Source: Candidatus Tiddalikarchaeum anstoanum
GTDB lineage: Archaea; Nanobdellota; Nanobdellia; Tiddalikarchaeales; Tiddalikarchaeaceae
Length of the DNA: 62,639 nucleotides
Assembly (NCBI GenBank): GCA_902385255.1
Contig: CABMEV010000008.1
Coordinates: 1 to 62,639 of the forward strand
Direction: 5' to 3'
The notes beneath the pieces are model-generated. The model searched no databases and was not told where the DNA came from. It worked only from the letters and a program-made list of their open reading frames with translations. Below, one piece after another: positions 24,142 through 33,270 of this stretch. How positions within the stretch are numbered: position 1 is the stretch's first letter; each line of letters starts with the position of its first letter. Both the position numbers and the translations under genes were made by a program.

Positions 24142-24237
24142 TTATTTCTTTCCTTTGGAGTCTGGTTTTTTTGCATGAAATTTCTTGTTATGTTCTGATA
24201 AATCTTTTACTTCTATTGTACAAATAGGGCATTTCAC
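24142..24237 (-). CDS. possible small C2H2 zinc-finger protein, 31 aa
   Basis: Starting from a GTG at 24237, the frame reads MKCPICTIEV then DLSEHNKKFH, a C-x2-C-x9-H-x4-H zinc-finger pattern, ending in a Lys-rich tail. Small C2H2 proteins of this size occur in archaea. A purine-rich GAGGAG lies upstream but farther than usual. The Cys/His spacing is the main support. Confidence 0.45.
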   Translation of the reverse strand: MKCPICTIEVKDLSEHNKKFHAKKPDSKGKK

Positions 24238-24303
24238 TTTTAATATTCATCTCCTCTTTTTAACTTAAAATGCCTTAAAATAAAAGGATTTGTTTCCTAG
24301 AAT

Positions 24304-25197
24304 TCAAGTTATGATTTTAATACGTTCATCTTTTTGGATGCCGATTCCTGACCTGATGCCTGCTATTATCTGAGGGTGCATCCAGGGGTTTACGTTTTTT
24401 AATGACTGGCTTCCCAAATCTTGCAGCGCCCTAATGCAGGTTACATCAAGAGCTATCCTATCCTTCGAGGCAAAAACGAGCCCTGGCTCCCTGAGTTCTC
24501 CTTTATCCGGTCCGCCGTCAATAAAGCATTTTGTGCCATCAACAATATTGATAACAGGAGTTATTAATCTCTGGAATTCCCCAATCATAGTTTTAAGGTT
24601 TGATGTGTGCATTTTCATCCTTGTTCTTAAATGCAGGCAGCCCATCAAATTCTTCATTGATAGCGTGAAATCAGCCATCCTATGAGTCTTTAATACACAC
24701 AAGTTGACCAAGTGGTCGAAATCGCAGAGTTTGGATGTAAGGTAGCAGGAAGTTAATGAAGTATTAGGCAGTTTCACATTATCCCACTCATAATCTTCAA
24801 AAAAGAGCAAAGGCGTATCCTCCTCTTTGCACGCTTTTAATATCCCTGCCTTGTCAGCACAAGTTCGGGTATCATGCCAGAAAGCGCTGCTCATATCGCC
24901 AACTGACACATCTACACCTTTATCTTTCAATAATCGTATGAGTTCAACTAACCCTTCTACCCTAGTAGTGCCCGGGTAGATATCATCTGAGTTAATATTT
25001 GGTTTTATCAGGACTTTGTCTCCTGATTTAACATCCTTTAACCCGTTAATTAACCTCAAAGCCCCGCTTATGATTTGGCTTTTTGAAACCAGGGCCGGAG
25101 TTTCAATGTTGAATGCCTTATGAATGAAAGGTTTACAGGACTTCTTCAGTTTTATTAAGTCTCCAATTCTGAAGGTATTAACCATAATTTTTAACAT
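24304..25197 (-). CDS. DUF362-domain protein, 297 aa
   Basis: The DUF362 domain is visible from KVLIKPNIN, TRVEGLVELIRLLKDKGVD, VLKTHRMADFTLSMKNLMG (the strongest family motif) and IVDGTKCFIDGGP to ALDVTCIRALQDLG. The function is not established; relatives often carry ferredoxin domains and are linked to iron-sulfur or redox chemistry. No 4Fe-4S motif is present here, and scattered Cys residues do not form a clear site. A second in-frame ATG lies at 25185. Divergent from grpE. Confidence 0.85.
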   Translation of the reverse strand: MLKIMVNTFRIGDLIKLKKSCKPFIHKAFNIETPALVSKSQIISGALRLINGLKDVKSGDKVLIKPNINSDDIYPGTTRVEGLVELIRLLKDKGVDVSVGDMSSAFWHDTRTCADKAGILKACKEEDTPLLFFEDYEWDNVKLPNTSLTSCYLTSKLCDFDHLVNLCVLKTHRMADFTLSMKNLMGCLHLRTRMKMHTSNLKTMIGEFQRLITPVINIVDGTKCFIDGGPDKGELREPGLVFASKDRIALDVTCIRALQDLGSQSLKNVNPWMHPQIIAGIRSGIGIQKDERIKIIT

Positions 25198-25269
25198 TTT
25201 CCTGTTACTTTAATGCATTTCGTTTTTTCCAAAAAATATTTTAATAAGATTAGTATATCTCAGAAATAT

Positions 25270-25770
25270 ATGGACGAAACAAAAGCTCAGGCTAACAAGA
25301 AAGATGAACCTGGAAAAAAAGGTAACAACATGGATAAACTGGAGAAAAAAGTCGAGGAAGCAATAAGTGCAGACAAAGTTTTATTAAACCAGTTGAAAAT
25401 CATGCAGGCCGATTTTGAGAATTACAGGAAAAGGATAGAGAAGGACAACAAAGAGACCATAAAATATGCAAATTTTGATTTAATGAAAGACTTGCTTCCC
25501 ATTATTGACTCTTTTGAGAAAGCATTAGTATTAACAAAGGATGATGGCATAAAATTATTATATTCAAATTTTAGGAAAATTTTGGAAAAGAACGGGCTAA
25601 AAGGCATCAAATCAGTTGGTGAAAAGTTCGATTTCAACGTACACGAGGCGGTTTTAACAGTAACCGGCAAAGGCGAAGATAACATGGTTGTTGAAGAGGC
25701 TGAAAAAGGTTATTTATTACATGATAAGGTTCTTAGGCCTGCAAAAGTAATAGTTAATAAAAAGGTTTAA
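25270..25770 (+). CDS. grpE: GrpE nucleotide exchange factor, 166 aa
   Basis: Releases ADP from DnaK. A long N-terminal coiled coil (residues 20-70) leads into MQADFENYRKRIEKDN, the GrpE hallmark, then LLPIIDSFEKAL, the DFNVHEAVLTV strand (usual F.P..HEAV) and a closing beta domain with GYLLHDKVLRPAKVIV. The frame is open back to 25213, but the first 19 residues are basic and atypical; I prefer ATG at 25270, 20 or so bases after a TATA-like AGTATATC. It opens the cluster grpE, 308-aa gene, dnaK, 410-aa gene, dnaJ. Confidence 0.95.
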   Translation: MDETKAQANKKDEPGKKGNNMDKLEKKVEEAISADKVLLNQLKIMQADFENYRKRIEKDNKETIKYANFDLMKDLLPIIDSFEKALVLTKDDGIKLLYSNFRKILEKNGLKGIKSVGEKFDFNVHEAVLTVTGKGEDNMVVEEAEKGYLLHDKVLRPAKVIVNKKV

Positions 25771-25796
25771 AAATAGAATTTTTTTGATTTAATTGA

Positions 25797-26723
25797 ATGT
25801 CTAACTTGGATATATCTGGCTTAGAAAGTACTTTAAGTAACTATATTGAAAACTCTGTGGATATGGTCAAATTTATTGAAAAGTACATGAATAAAGGTGA
25901 AATATTCCTAAACGATCAGAAACTATACCGCGGATTGATGACTGAGGTTATTAATATTGCATATAATCATTCTCTAAAAAATAAAGAGAATAAAGTGGAG
26001 TTCCATAATGATATCTCAGTCAGATTATTAAATATGAACAAAGACGCCCTTCAGGCATACATTGACAATTTAATTAATGTTGAAGTCTACAGCAAGATTG
26101 AGTCATGCCTCAGCAATATATTAAAGACGCATCCAAAATTTGACGTGAAGAATGATTTTGTTGACAAATTCTTCGTTTACGTTTATTATGCATTTAATCC
26201 TAACAAACTGGATGAAGTCCTAGCTTTAGAAAGGGTAAAGAACAGGGAGCTTCCGTTAGAGCAGCTACTTAATTCAAAGATTGCAAACAAAGATGTTCTA
26301 ACAGAGGCAAGTTCACTGATAGAATACTACATCAACCAAAAGACCATTCCAAATCCCGTAACAGGAGTGCAGATTATTAAGAATGCGGAAATAGCAGCGT
26401 ACAGGCATATGTTTTTTGAAGCGTTCAAGCTTGTAATTAACTTTACAGATAAAAAGAAAAAAGACCTAGAGATTTCACAGCCAATAATTGGGGAATTAAC
26501 GCTCAAAGGCAACCCTACCCTTTATGAATTCCTTTATCTAAGCCTTGATTCTAACATTAAAACGGAAATTAATGAATTATGCAGCAGTTATAATAATCTT
26601 TCTTCTTTCGGGATGGTAGTTGAAATATTTAATAAATTATATTATTCAATGAATAAGAAATTATTCGATTCTGCAATAGCTAAGGTTGAAAGCGCCTCAA
26701 ATTCTCTGCCATTATACAGGTAG
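25797..26723 (+). CDS. hypothetical helical protein in heat-shock cluster, 308 aa
   Basis: No family recognised. Almost entirely helical, soluble, with repeated Leu/Asn/Lys helices and no metal or nucleotide motif. It starts 26 bases after grpE and ends just before the dnaK promoter, so it is probably co-transcribed with grpE. A role with the Hsp70 system, such as a co-chaperone or adaptor, is inferred from position only. Confidence 0.7.
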   Translation: MSNLDISGLESTLSNYIENSVDMVKFIEKYMNKGEIFLNDQKLYRGLMTEVINIAYNHSLKNKENKVEFHNDISVRLLNMNKDALQAYIDNLINVEVYSKIESCLSNILKTHPKFDVKNDFVDKFFVYVYYAFNPNKLDEVLALERVKNRELPLEQLLNSKIANKDVLTEASSLIEYYINQKTIPNPVTGVQIIKNAEIAAYRHMFFEAFKLVINFTDKKKKDLEISQPIIGELTLKGNPTLYEFLYLSLDSNIKTEINELCSSYNNLSSFGMVVEIFNKLYYSMNKKLFDSAIAKVESASNSLPLYR

Positions 26724-26789
26724 TGTTGGTATACAACCACAACATTTATAAATTCTAGATTACAATAATGTTGGTATCAGATACTAACA
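26724..26789 (+). promoter_or_regulatory. dnaK promoter with operator-like repeats
   Basis: The TATA box TTTATAAAT (26745-26753) predicts a start near 26776. That start lies inside a 21-base near-perfect palindrome at 26769-26789, with arms TGTTGGTATC and GATACTAACA. The same TGTTGGTAT word also begins at 26724, upstream of the TATA box. A repressor binding both sites would wrap the promoter. This is not CIRCE. A Shine-Dalgarno-like GAGGTG is at 26797-26802, 10 bases before the ATG. Confidence 0.65.
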
Positions 26790-26812
26790 ATGAAATGAGG
26801 TGTTAAAAATTC

Positions 26813-28729
26813 ATGAGTAAAACTATAGGTATTGACCTTGGAACAACAAAATGCTGCATGGCAGTAATAGAAGGAGGACGTCCTCAAGTTATTCCTAACG
26901 CTGAAGGAGAGAGAACTATGCCTTCCATGGTAGCATTCACAAAAGATGGCGAAAGACTTGTTGGAAGAGCTGCAAAAAGACAAGCAGTCATAAATGCAGA
27001 AAACACAGTATTTCACATTAAACGATTCATGGGCAGGAAATATGACGATCCTGCAATAAGTTATGAAGTAAAAAACATGCCTTTCAAAGTAACAAAGGCG
27101 CAGAATGGTGATGTACGAGTTGAAGTTTCAGGAAAGACTTACTCACATCCGGAGATAAGCGCTATGCTGCTTCAGAAATTGAAAAAAGACGCTGAAGCAT
27201 TCCTCGGCGACACTGTAGACAAAGCAGTGATAACAGTTCCAGCGTACTTTAACGATTCACAAAGGCAGGCTACTAAAGCTGCAGGTGAAATAGCAGGTTT
27301 AGAGGTCCTTAGGATTATCAACGAGCCGACATCAAGCGCATTAGCTTACGGATTAGACAAGAAGGAAGACAAGAAAATCGCAGTCTATGACTTAGGTGGA
27401 GGAACATTTGATGTATCAATATTAGAAATAGGTGATGGCGTCTTTGAGGTTAAGTCAACAAATGGTGACACTCATCTTGGAAGCGCTGATTGGGACCAGA
27501 AAATAATGGACTGGTTAATCGCGGACTTCAAAAAAGAGCACGGCATTGATTTAACAAAGGATAAGACTGCAATGCAGAGATTGAAGGATTCTGCGGAGAA
27601 AGCAAAGATTGAATTAACAACTTTAACTAAAACAGAGATTAGCATACCTTTCCTCAGCATGAAGGATGGCTTACCTGTTCACATAAACAAAGAGCTTACA
27701 CGCGCCAAGTTTGAAGAGATTACAAGAGATCTTGTTGAGAGAACAGTAGCTCCATGCCAGCAGGCATTAAAGGATGCTAAATTAACAATCAAAGATATTG
27801 ATGAAGTAATACTCGTAGGCGGACCTACAAGGGACCCGATAATTCAGGAAAGGGTCAAGAAGATATTCGGAAAAGAGCCCAACAAGAGTGTTAATCCTGA
27901 TGAAGTGGTTGCTATAGGTGCAGCCATACAGGCAGGAGTGCTTGGCGGAGAAGTAAAAGACCTATTATTGTTAGATGTCACTCCTCTAAGTTTGGGTATT
28001 GAGACTCTTGGAGGAATATTCACGAAATTAATAGACAGGAATACTACAGTTCCAACGAAGAAGAGCCAGATATTCAGTACGGCTGTAGACAGCCAGCCTG
28101 CAGTAAGCGTTCACGTACTTCAGGGTGAACGTCCAATGGCAGGAGATAATCACACGCTTGGAAAGTTTGACTTAATAGGTATTCCTCCAGCGCCAAGAGG
28201 CATACCTCAGATTGAAGTATCCTTCGATATTGACGCAAACGGAATAATTAATGTTAGTGCAAAAGACTTGGGCACTGGAAAACAGCAGGCGATAAGCATC
28301 AAGCCAAGCACTGGGCTTTCAGAGAAAGAAGTTGAAAAAATGAAAGATGCTGCGAAGAAATTCGAGGCAGAAGACAAGTCAAAGATGGAAAAGATAGAGA
28401 TTGTAAACAAGGCAGAGACCCTGATATACACTATTGAGAGAACGATAAAAGACGTTGGCGACAAGATGGATAATTTAACCAAGAAAAAATTAGAGGAGAA
28501 AAGCAAAGAGTTGAAAGAGATACTGCCAAACGAGGATATTGAGAGTATTAAGAAGAAGACTGAAGAATTAGAAGGTATAATACAGGAATTCACAACGAAG
28601 ATGTATCAGGAAGCCGCAGCGCAACAGCAGCAACAGAAAGGAGAAGGCGGAAAAGCTGAAAAGCCTAAGAAGGGGAAAAAGGGCGAAGACGAGAACGTAG
28701 TTGACGGAGAATTCGAGGAAAAGAAGTAA
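26813..28729 (+). CDS. dnaK: chaperone DnaK (Hsp70), 638 aa
   Basis: ATP-driven chaperone working with DnaJ and GrpE. The nucleotide domain opens with [14 protein letters not shown] and has [45 protein letters not shown] and [14 protein letters not shown]. The substrate domain has [20 protein letters not shown] and [18 protein letters not shown]. The C-terminal tail is Gln-rich, then Lys/Glu-rich. Length is normal for bacterial-type DnaK, which some archaea acquired from bacteria. An operator-like palindrome overlaps its predicted start site, and a ribosome site GAGGTG precedes the ATG. Confidence 0.99.
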   Translation: MSKTIGIDLGTTKCCMAVIEGGRPQVIPNAEGERTMPSMVAFTKDGERLVGRAAKRQAVINAENTVFHIKRFMGRKYDDPAISYEVKNMPFKVTKAQNGDVRVEVSGKTYSHPEISAMLLQKLKKDAEAFLGDTVDKAVITVPAYFNDSQRQATKAAGEIAGLEVLRIINEPTSSALAYGLDKKEDKKIAVYDLGGGTFDVSILEIGDGVFEVKSTNGDTHLGSADWDQKIMDWLIADFKKEHGIDLTKDKTAMQRLKDSAEKAKIELTTLTKTEISIPFLSMKDGLPVHINKELTRAKFEEITRDLVERTVAPCQQALKDAKLTIKDIDEVILVGGPTRDPIIQERVKKIFGKEPNKSVNPDEVVAIGAAIQAGVLGGEVKDLLLLDVTPLSLGIETLGGIFTKLIDRNTTVPTKKSQIFSTAVDSQPAVSVHVLQGERPMAGDNHTLGKFDLIGIPPAPRGIPQIEVSFDIDANGIINVSAKDLGTGKQQAISIKPSTGLSEKEVEKMKDAAKKFEAEDKSKMEKIEIVNKAETLIYTIERTIKDVGDKMDNLTKKKLEEKSKELKEILPNEDIESIKKKTEELEGIIQEFTTKMYQEAAAQQQQQKGEGGKAEKPKKGKKGEDENVVDGEFEEKK

Positions 28730-28730
28730 T

Positions 28731-28772
28731 TTTTCTTCTTCCTATTTTTAATATTTTTTTAATTTGTTTTTT
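28731..28772 (+). terminator. T-rich terminator after dnaK
   Basis: Several T runs (TTTTTCTTCTTCC, ATTTTTAATATTTTTTT and TTTTTTT) follow the stop codon within 45 bases, in the manner of archaeal intrinsic termination. Confidence 0.4.
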
Positions 28773-28835
28773 TAAGGAAAGAACAAAGTTTTTTAAGTCC
28801 AAATTTTGCTTTTGTTTTCCAGTGAGTAATATTTT

Positions 28836-30068
28836 ATGAAATTCAATTATGAAAAAAATGATAATACTGTATACTTTGCTAAAGCTAAAACTGAAAAGCC
28901 TGATATCTATGCTTTTATTCCTTTAGCTAATTATTATTCTGTAAAAGATAGTATAAATATTCCTCTAATTCCTGCTGATATGGAAGAAAAAAGGAGGTCT
29001 TGTTATCCTGGCTGGGTTGAAATACAAGGCAAGCCTTATGTTGTAAAAGTGAAAGGTGTCGGCTGCAGGCATAAAAAAACAGATTTTCTAAATTTTATTC
29101 CTAAAAAAAGTATTGACATAATTCCTGGAGATTATGCATCTTTAATAGCTGCAACCATAAGGTGGTGCAAAGACAAACAGCCTGATGTTTTCAAAAGAAT
29201 ATATGGGGGCTTGGACACTAATAATGAAGTCTCAGCTTACGGTGATGGAAAAGAGCTCGGAATTCCTGTCCCAAAAGTGTTAGCTTGTCTGGATATGAAT
29301 GATTCTTGGATGATTGATTCTTATCATAAGTTAGCGCCAATAATTTCAAACAGCACCATAAAATCAATGAGTCCATTATACCAATTGCAATTATTATTTA
29401 AGGGAAAATTTAGGTGTGATATTGACAGATTAGTCATAAAAAAGGATAAGGATGAAGTTAAAGAATCAATAATTGATTTCGCATCCAAAGTTTTAGATGG
29501 AGTAATAAAATCTGTAACTCCTGAAGGTGGGTGTTATGAATATTTTAGTCTGGATGATTTTGTATTAACTCAGGGTCCGCGCACTTTTTCGCATCACCAT
29601 CCTCTTGAACATATCCAGGCAACTTATGATGAGAATAATACTTATTTCACTTTGTTTGACGGCGAAGGATGGGGTTTTGAAGTAGTGGAGAAAGATGAGC
29701 TTCCTTTGAAACTGCTTAGTCAGTTATCAGGCACTTTTTCGGGTGCTAAATATTTTTTCAGCAGGGCTGAAACTTTATTCGACGAGGATGATAAATCATT
29801 TATTCCTGAGTTTGCAAGGGAAGTTAAGGATAACAGTGAATTTATTGATGATGTAGTCGTGCATAATATGGGTGATTATGATTTAGTTGTATACAGTGTT
29901 AAGAAGGGTAATTTAGAATTTGAGCTTCCTTTATTGCCTAATCATTCAGTAAGTTGTGACTTTGCTGATCATTCAATTAATTATAAGAGGTTAGTTTGTG
30001 ATTTAGGGGAAAAAATGCCTCATTTATTGCCTAATAATTTCGGAGGAAAAGACATAAAAAATATCTGA
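28836..30068 (+). CDS. hypothetical protein between dnaK and dnaJ, 410 aa
   Basis: No family recognised with confidence. Soluble alpha/beta protein without signal peptide. Conserved-looking spots are PYVVKVKGVG (about 66-75), ELGIPVPKVLACLDM and SHHHPLEHIQATYDENN followed by LFDGEGWGFEV. The last pair faintly recalls the His-rich catalytic loop and metal-binding strand of divergent kinase-like folds, but I could not verify the fold. It ends right where dnaJ begins (stop followed at once by ATG), which suggests translation coupling and a role with the Hsp40/Hsp70 system. Confidence 0.72.
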   Translation: MKFNYEKNDNTVYFAKAKTEKPDIYAFIPLANYYSVKDSINIPLIPADMEEKRRSCYPGWVEIQGKPYVVKVKGVGCRHKKTDFLNFIPKKSIDIIPGDYASLIAATIRWCKDKQPDVFKRIYGGLDTNNEVSAYGDGKELGIPVPKVLACLDMNDSWMIDSYHKLAPIISNSTIKSMSPLYQLQLLFKGKFRCDIDRLVIKKDKDEVKESIIDFASKVLDGVIKSVTPEGGCYEYFSLDDFVLTQGPRTFSHHHPLEHIQATYDENNTYFTLFDGEGWGFEVVEKDELPLKLLSQLSGTFSGAKYFFSRAETLFDEDDKSFIPEFAREVKDNSEFIDDVVVHNMGDYDLVVYSVKKGNLEFELPLLPNHSVSCDFADHSINYKRLVCDLGEKMPHLLPNNFGGKDIKNI

Positions 30069-31247
30069 ATGTCTAATGAATTCAAAAATATGGCTAAAAA
30101 TTATTATGAAACATTAGGTGTAGGCAAGGATTCTAATGTTGATGCTATTAAGAAGGCGTATCGCAAGCTTGCCAGGCAGTACCATCCTGATGTTAATAAG
30201 AATCCTAATGCTGAGGAGAAATTCAAGGAGATTAATGAGGCTTTCAGCGTTTTAAGCGATCCTGATAAGAGGCAGCAGTATGATAATTTTGGAACTACTA
30301 ATTTCAATGCAGGCGGAGGGAGTGGTCCTCAGGGATTCGGAGGAGGTTTTGAGGGTTTTGGCGGAGGTAATTTCAGGGGTTTTGAAGACATGTTTAATGA
30401 GGATATCTTTGCTGACTTGTTCGGATTCGGAGGAGGCAGGAGGACTAGGCGTGAAACTCGTGAGGAGCAGGGTGAGGATTTAAGGGTTGACGTTGAGGTG
30501 ACCTTAAAGGATGTTTATTTTGGTGTTAAAAAAAATGTTGAATATTATAATTATGTCAGCTGCGATGTTTGCAATGGGAGCGGCGCAAGGAAGGGCAGTA
30601 AGCCTGTAACTTGCCCTAATTGCCGCGGCTCCGGCTACGTGAATGTTATTCGAAACTTAGGGCCTATCAGGATGCAGAGCACTGCTGTTTGCAACAATTG
30701 TGAAGGCAACGGCAAGATAATCAAGGATAAGTGTGAAAATTGCAATGGCGAAGGCAGAGTCAGAAAGAAAATTAGTGTCAGTGTAAAGATTCCACGCGGG
30801 GTGCGTGACGGCACTAAGATTAGAATACAGGGAAAAGGTGCGAGCGGCAAGAATAATGCGGGCACAGGTGACTTATACGTTTTTGTGAAAGTGTTAGAGC
30901 ATGAAATGTTTGAGAGATATAATGAGAATTTATTAACTACTATTGATTTGTCTTATCCTCAGCTCGTTCTTGGTGACAAGATTGAGATTAACACTTTTGA
31001 TGAAAAAATGGATTTGAAGATACCTGGCGGGACACAGCCAAACACAGTATTCCGTTTGAAAGGGAAAGGTCTTCCTTATATGAATGAGGATGTCTTTGGA
31101 GACTTATTAGTTAAGGTCAATGTTACCGTTCCGAAGAATCCTTCAGGCAAGGAGAAAGAATTAGTTGAAGAATTATACCATCTTGAAGGGAAAGTAGTAA
31201 CTCCCCGCAAAGGGTTCTTCGAGAAGCTGAAAGAGTACTTAAAATAA
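30069..31247 (+). CDS. dnaJ: chaperone DnaJ (Hsp40), 392 aa
   Basis: J-domain at the N-terminus with YYETLGVGKDSNVDAIKKAY and the HPD tripeptide in RQYHPDVNKNP, which triggers DnaK ATP hydrolysis. A Gly/Phe-rich linker (residues about 80-130) follows. The zinc domain has four CxxCxGxG-type repeats: CDVCNGSG, CPNCRGSG, CNNCEGNG and CENCNGEG. Then comes the C-terminal substrate domain (VKIPRGVRDGTKIRIQGKG). A type I DnaJ of normal length. ATG at 30069 directly follows the upstream stop; ATG at 30090 (MAKNYYETLG) is an equally good start. Confidence 0.98.
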   Translation: MSNEFKNMAKNYYETLGVGKDSNVDAIKKAYRKLARQYHPDVNKNPNAEEKFKEINEAFSVLSDPDKRQQYDNFGTTNFNAGGGSGPQGFGGGFEGFGGGNFRGFEDMFNEDIFADLFGFGGGRRTRRETREEQGEDLRVDVEVTLKDVYFGVKKNVEYYNYVSCDVCNGSGARKGSKPVTCPNCRGSGYVNVIRNLGPIRMQSTAVCNNCEGNGKIIKDKCENCNGEGRVRKKISVSVKIPRGVRDGTKIRIQGKGASGKNNAGTGDLYVFVKVLEHEMFERYNENLLTTIDLSYPQLVLGDKIEINTFDEKMDLKIPGGTQPNTVFRLKGKGLPYMNEDVFGDLLVKVNVTVPKNPSGKEKELVEELYHLEGKVVTPRKGFFEKLKEYLK

Positions 31248-31251
31248 TCTC

Positions 31252-31818
31252 TTAATTCGGTATCATTGTCAGAATTGAAGTTCCATCTAAGTAATGCACA
31301 AGAAGCCTGTAATCTTTGTCAAGTATGAAGTATTTCCTTCCTTCTTCACTTGTTGAGATGAATATATTATGCGGCGAACTTAACTTATTTAATTGGAAAT
31401 ATTCCAAATTGTAATAAGTTGTTAGCTTCGGCTTTGACAGGCTGAAGTTCGTAATCACGTTTCCGAATCTTTTCTTAAAAGAGTTTAATACTAATTTTAA
31501 TTCAGCCCTCTTAAGAAAGAAATCCTTATTCAGCGGGTCTAAAAGTTTCATGTTTTCGATTAAGTAATTAGTCTCGTTATCGAAGATTCGCTTTAAATTA
31601 GTGTAATTTATGAATACGTTTTCTGTTTTATACTTTAATACAAAATTCGTCTTAATTCCTCGTTTTAAGGTATCATAAAACTGTTCTGGAAAGTTTAAAA
31701 GAGTAGTGTGCAGGAATGACTCCAGATTGGCTTTGTTTATTACATTAGACGCTGATTCTGACGTAAAAGGTTTTATTTCATAACTGAATGAATTATTTAT
31801 AAATACTTCATATGCCAT
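31252..31818 (-). CDS. hypothetical protein, 188 aa
   Basis: No family recognised. Soluble, mixed helix and strand, Leu/Phe/Asn-rich, with a beta-rich end (YFILDKDYRLLVHYLDG). It is convergent with dnaJ, 4 bases away, and has its own AT-rich promoter region facing the GIDE-domain gene. Confidence 0.65.
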   Translation of the reverse strand: MAYEVFINNSFSYEIKPFTSESASNVINKANLESFLHTTLLNFPEQFYDTLKRGIKTNFVLKYKTENVFINYTNLKRIFDNETNYLIENMKLLDPLNKDFFLKRAELKLVLNSFKKRFGNVITNFSLSKPKLTTYYNLEYFQLNKLSSPHNIFISTSEEGRKYFILDKDYRLLVHYLDGTSILTMIPN

Positions 31819-31925
31819 AAGCAGAGAACTAAAATATTTAGTATATAAATATTTTTGTCTGCGAAAAAATGACTATTTCTTTTAAATAAAAAGTTTTAAA
31901 ACGAATCATTGCCGTTTTCTAATTT

Positions 31926-32675
31926 ATGTCATCATCTAATGCTGATCTTTTATTTTTGGGTTTTGCATTATTAATTGTCGGACTCGTCGCTTTTTATAAC
32001 GGTCTTAAGAATTTCAGGTTAAAGCTCCTCATAGAGAACACTCCAACTTCCAAGATTAGGTCTATCGCGATGGGCAGCGTTGAAGTTTATGGAAAAATAA
32101 TACCCCTACCTTTAAAGATCCTTAAGGCCCCTTTTTCAGGCAGGGATTGTGTATGGTGCAAGTGGACTGTTGAAGAATGGCGTAAGAGCAAACATGGAGG
32201 TTACTGGAATAAGTTTAAAGACGGATTAATTAGCGATTATTTTTATATTAATGATAATAGCGGTACTGTGCTCGTAGACCCTAAGAATGCAAATGTTGAT
32301 ACTCCTTGTGATTTTACTGAAGAAGTTGGCAGTAACAGGACGCTTCTTGGTACGATTCGCAGTTTAAAAGTGTCTACTGATATCTTTGGTATTCCTAGGA
32401 CGCTTAGGGTTGCTGAACAAGCTCTCTCTGAGAATGAATTTGTTTACGTATTAGGTACAGCTATTGATAATCCTTTTGTTGCTGAGGGAACTGCCGTTAA
32501 GCATGAAGCAGATGTTTTGATTAGCAAGGCAGGTAATTTCTTTTTAATATCCGAGAATTCGGAGAAGAATTTATTGTCACAAACCAGAGCTATAACAAAA
32601 TTAGGCATTATTAGCGGCATAGTCATGATTATTATTGGTTTACTAATAATATTTTTAAGACTGGGCAAGTTATAG
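31926..32675 (+). CDS. GIDE/MULAN-type membrane protein, 249 aa
   Basis: Two spans, at about residues 7-26 and 226-246, enclose a GIDE (beside-a-membrane) domain. Its signatures are IENTPTSKIRSIAMGSVEVYGK and APFSGRDCVWCKWTVEEW, the latter close to the MULAN pattern SPFSGxxCVxYxxxVEE, followed by LVDPKNANVD. In eukaryotes the domain belongs to the MULAN ubiquitin ligase, but here no RING follows, so no ligase activity is implied. A second lemA lies 15 bases downstream, which suggests a joint envelope function. A TATA-like TTTTAAAA lies about 27 bases upstream of ATG. Confidence 0.85.
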   Translation: MSSSNADLLFLGFALLIVGLVAFYNGLKNFRLKLLIENTPTSKIRSIAMGSVEVYGKIIPLPLKILKAPFSGRDCVWCKWTVEEWRKSKHGGYWNKFKDGLISDYFYINDNSGTVLVDPKNANVDTPCDFTEEVGSNRTLLGTIRSLKVSTDIFGIPRTLRVAEQALSENEFVYVLGTAIDNPFVAEGTAVKHEADVLISKAGNFFLISENSEKNLLSQTRAITKLGIISGIVMIIIGLLIIFLRLGKL

Positions 32676-32690
32676 TTTTTTGGTGAAAGT

Positions 32691-33260
32691 ATGGGTGTTG
32701 GCTTAGATATAACAATTATTACAGGAGTGGTTCTTGTTCTTATAGTCTTAGTTTTTTATTTTGTATTGACTTATAATGGATTGGTTGGTTTAAAGAATAA
32801 TATTGCAAAGAATTGGTCGAATATTGATGTTCTTTTGAAGCAGAGAAGCCAGGAGCTTCCTTTGCTTGTTGATACTGTCAGGGGTTATATGAAGCATGAG
32901 AAGGATGTTCTTGAAACTTTGACTAAGGCGAGAATAGATATTATGAGTGCGAAGAGTGTTAGTGAGAAGGCAAAGGCTGACTTGGTTATTAGCGAGAGTT
33001 TGAAGAGTGTATTTGCTGTTGCAGAGAGTTATCCTGACTTGAAGGCTAATTCGAATTTCTTGAAATTGCAGGATAGGATTTCAGGACTTGAGAATGAGAT
33101 TGCTGACAGGAGGGAGTTTTTCAACGATTCCGTGAATAATTATAATATTAAGATTGAATCTTTTCCTGATGTTTTCATTGCGAATATGTTGAAGCTTGAG
33201 AAGAAAGATTTGTTCAGCGTCAATGATAGTGAGAAGGCTGCTGTGGATGTCAAAGTATAA
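32691..33260 (+). CDS. lemA: LemA family protein, second copy, 189 aa
   Basis: Paralogue of the LemA at 6396. An N-terminal span (residues 7-27) is followed by the LemA core: NWSNIDVLLKQRSQELPLLV, VRGYMKHEKDVLETLTKAR, ESYPDLKANSNFLKLQDRI and NDSVNNYNIKIESFPD. Residues shared with the first copy are dense, so they arose by duplication or came from related sources. This one is paired with a GIDE-domain gene instead of HtpX. Confidence 0.95.
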   Translation: MGVGLDITIITGVVLVLIVLVFYFVLTYNGLVGLKNNIAKNWSNIDVLLKQRSQELPLLVDTVRGYMKHEKDVLETLTKARIDIMSAKSVSEKAKADLVISESLKSVFAVAESYPDLKANSNFLKLQDRISGLENEIADRREFFNDSVNNYNIKIESFPDVFIANMLKLEKKDLFSVNDSEKAAVDVKV

Positions 33261-33270
33261 TTTTTTTCCC

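Noticed and set aside
31926-32675. Archaeal ubiquitin ligase
   Set aside because: The GIDE domain is present but the RING finger of MULAN is absent; only the membrane-side domain is supported.
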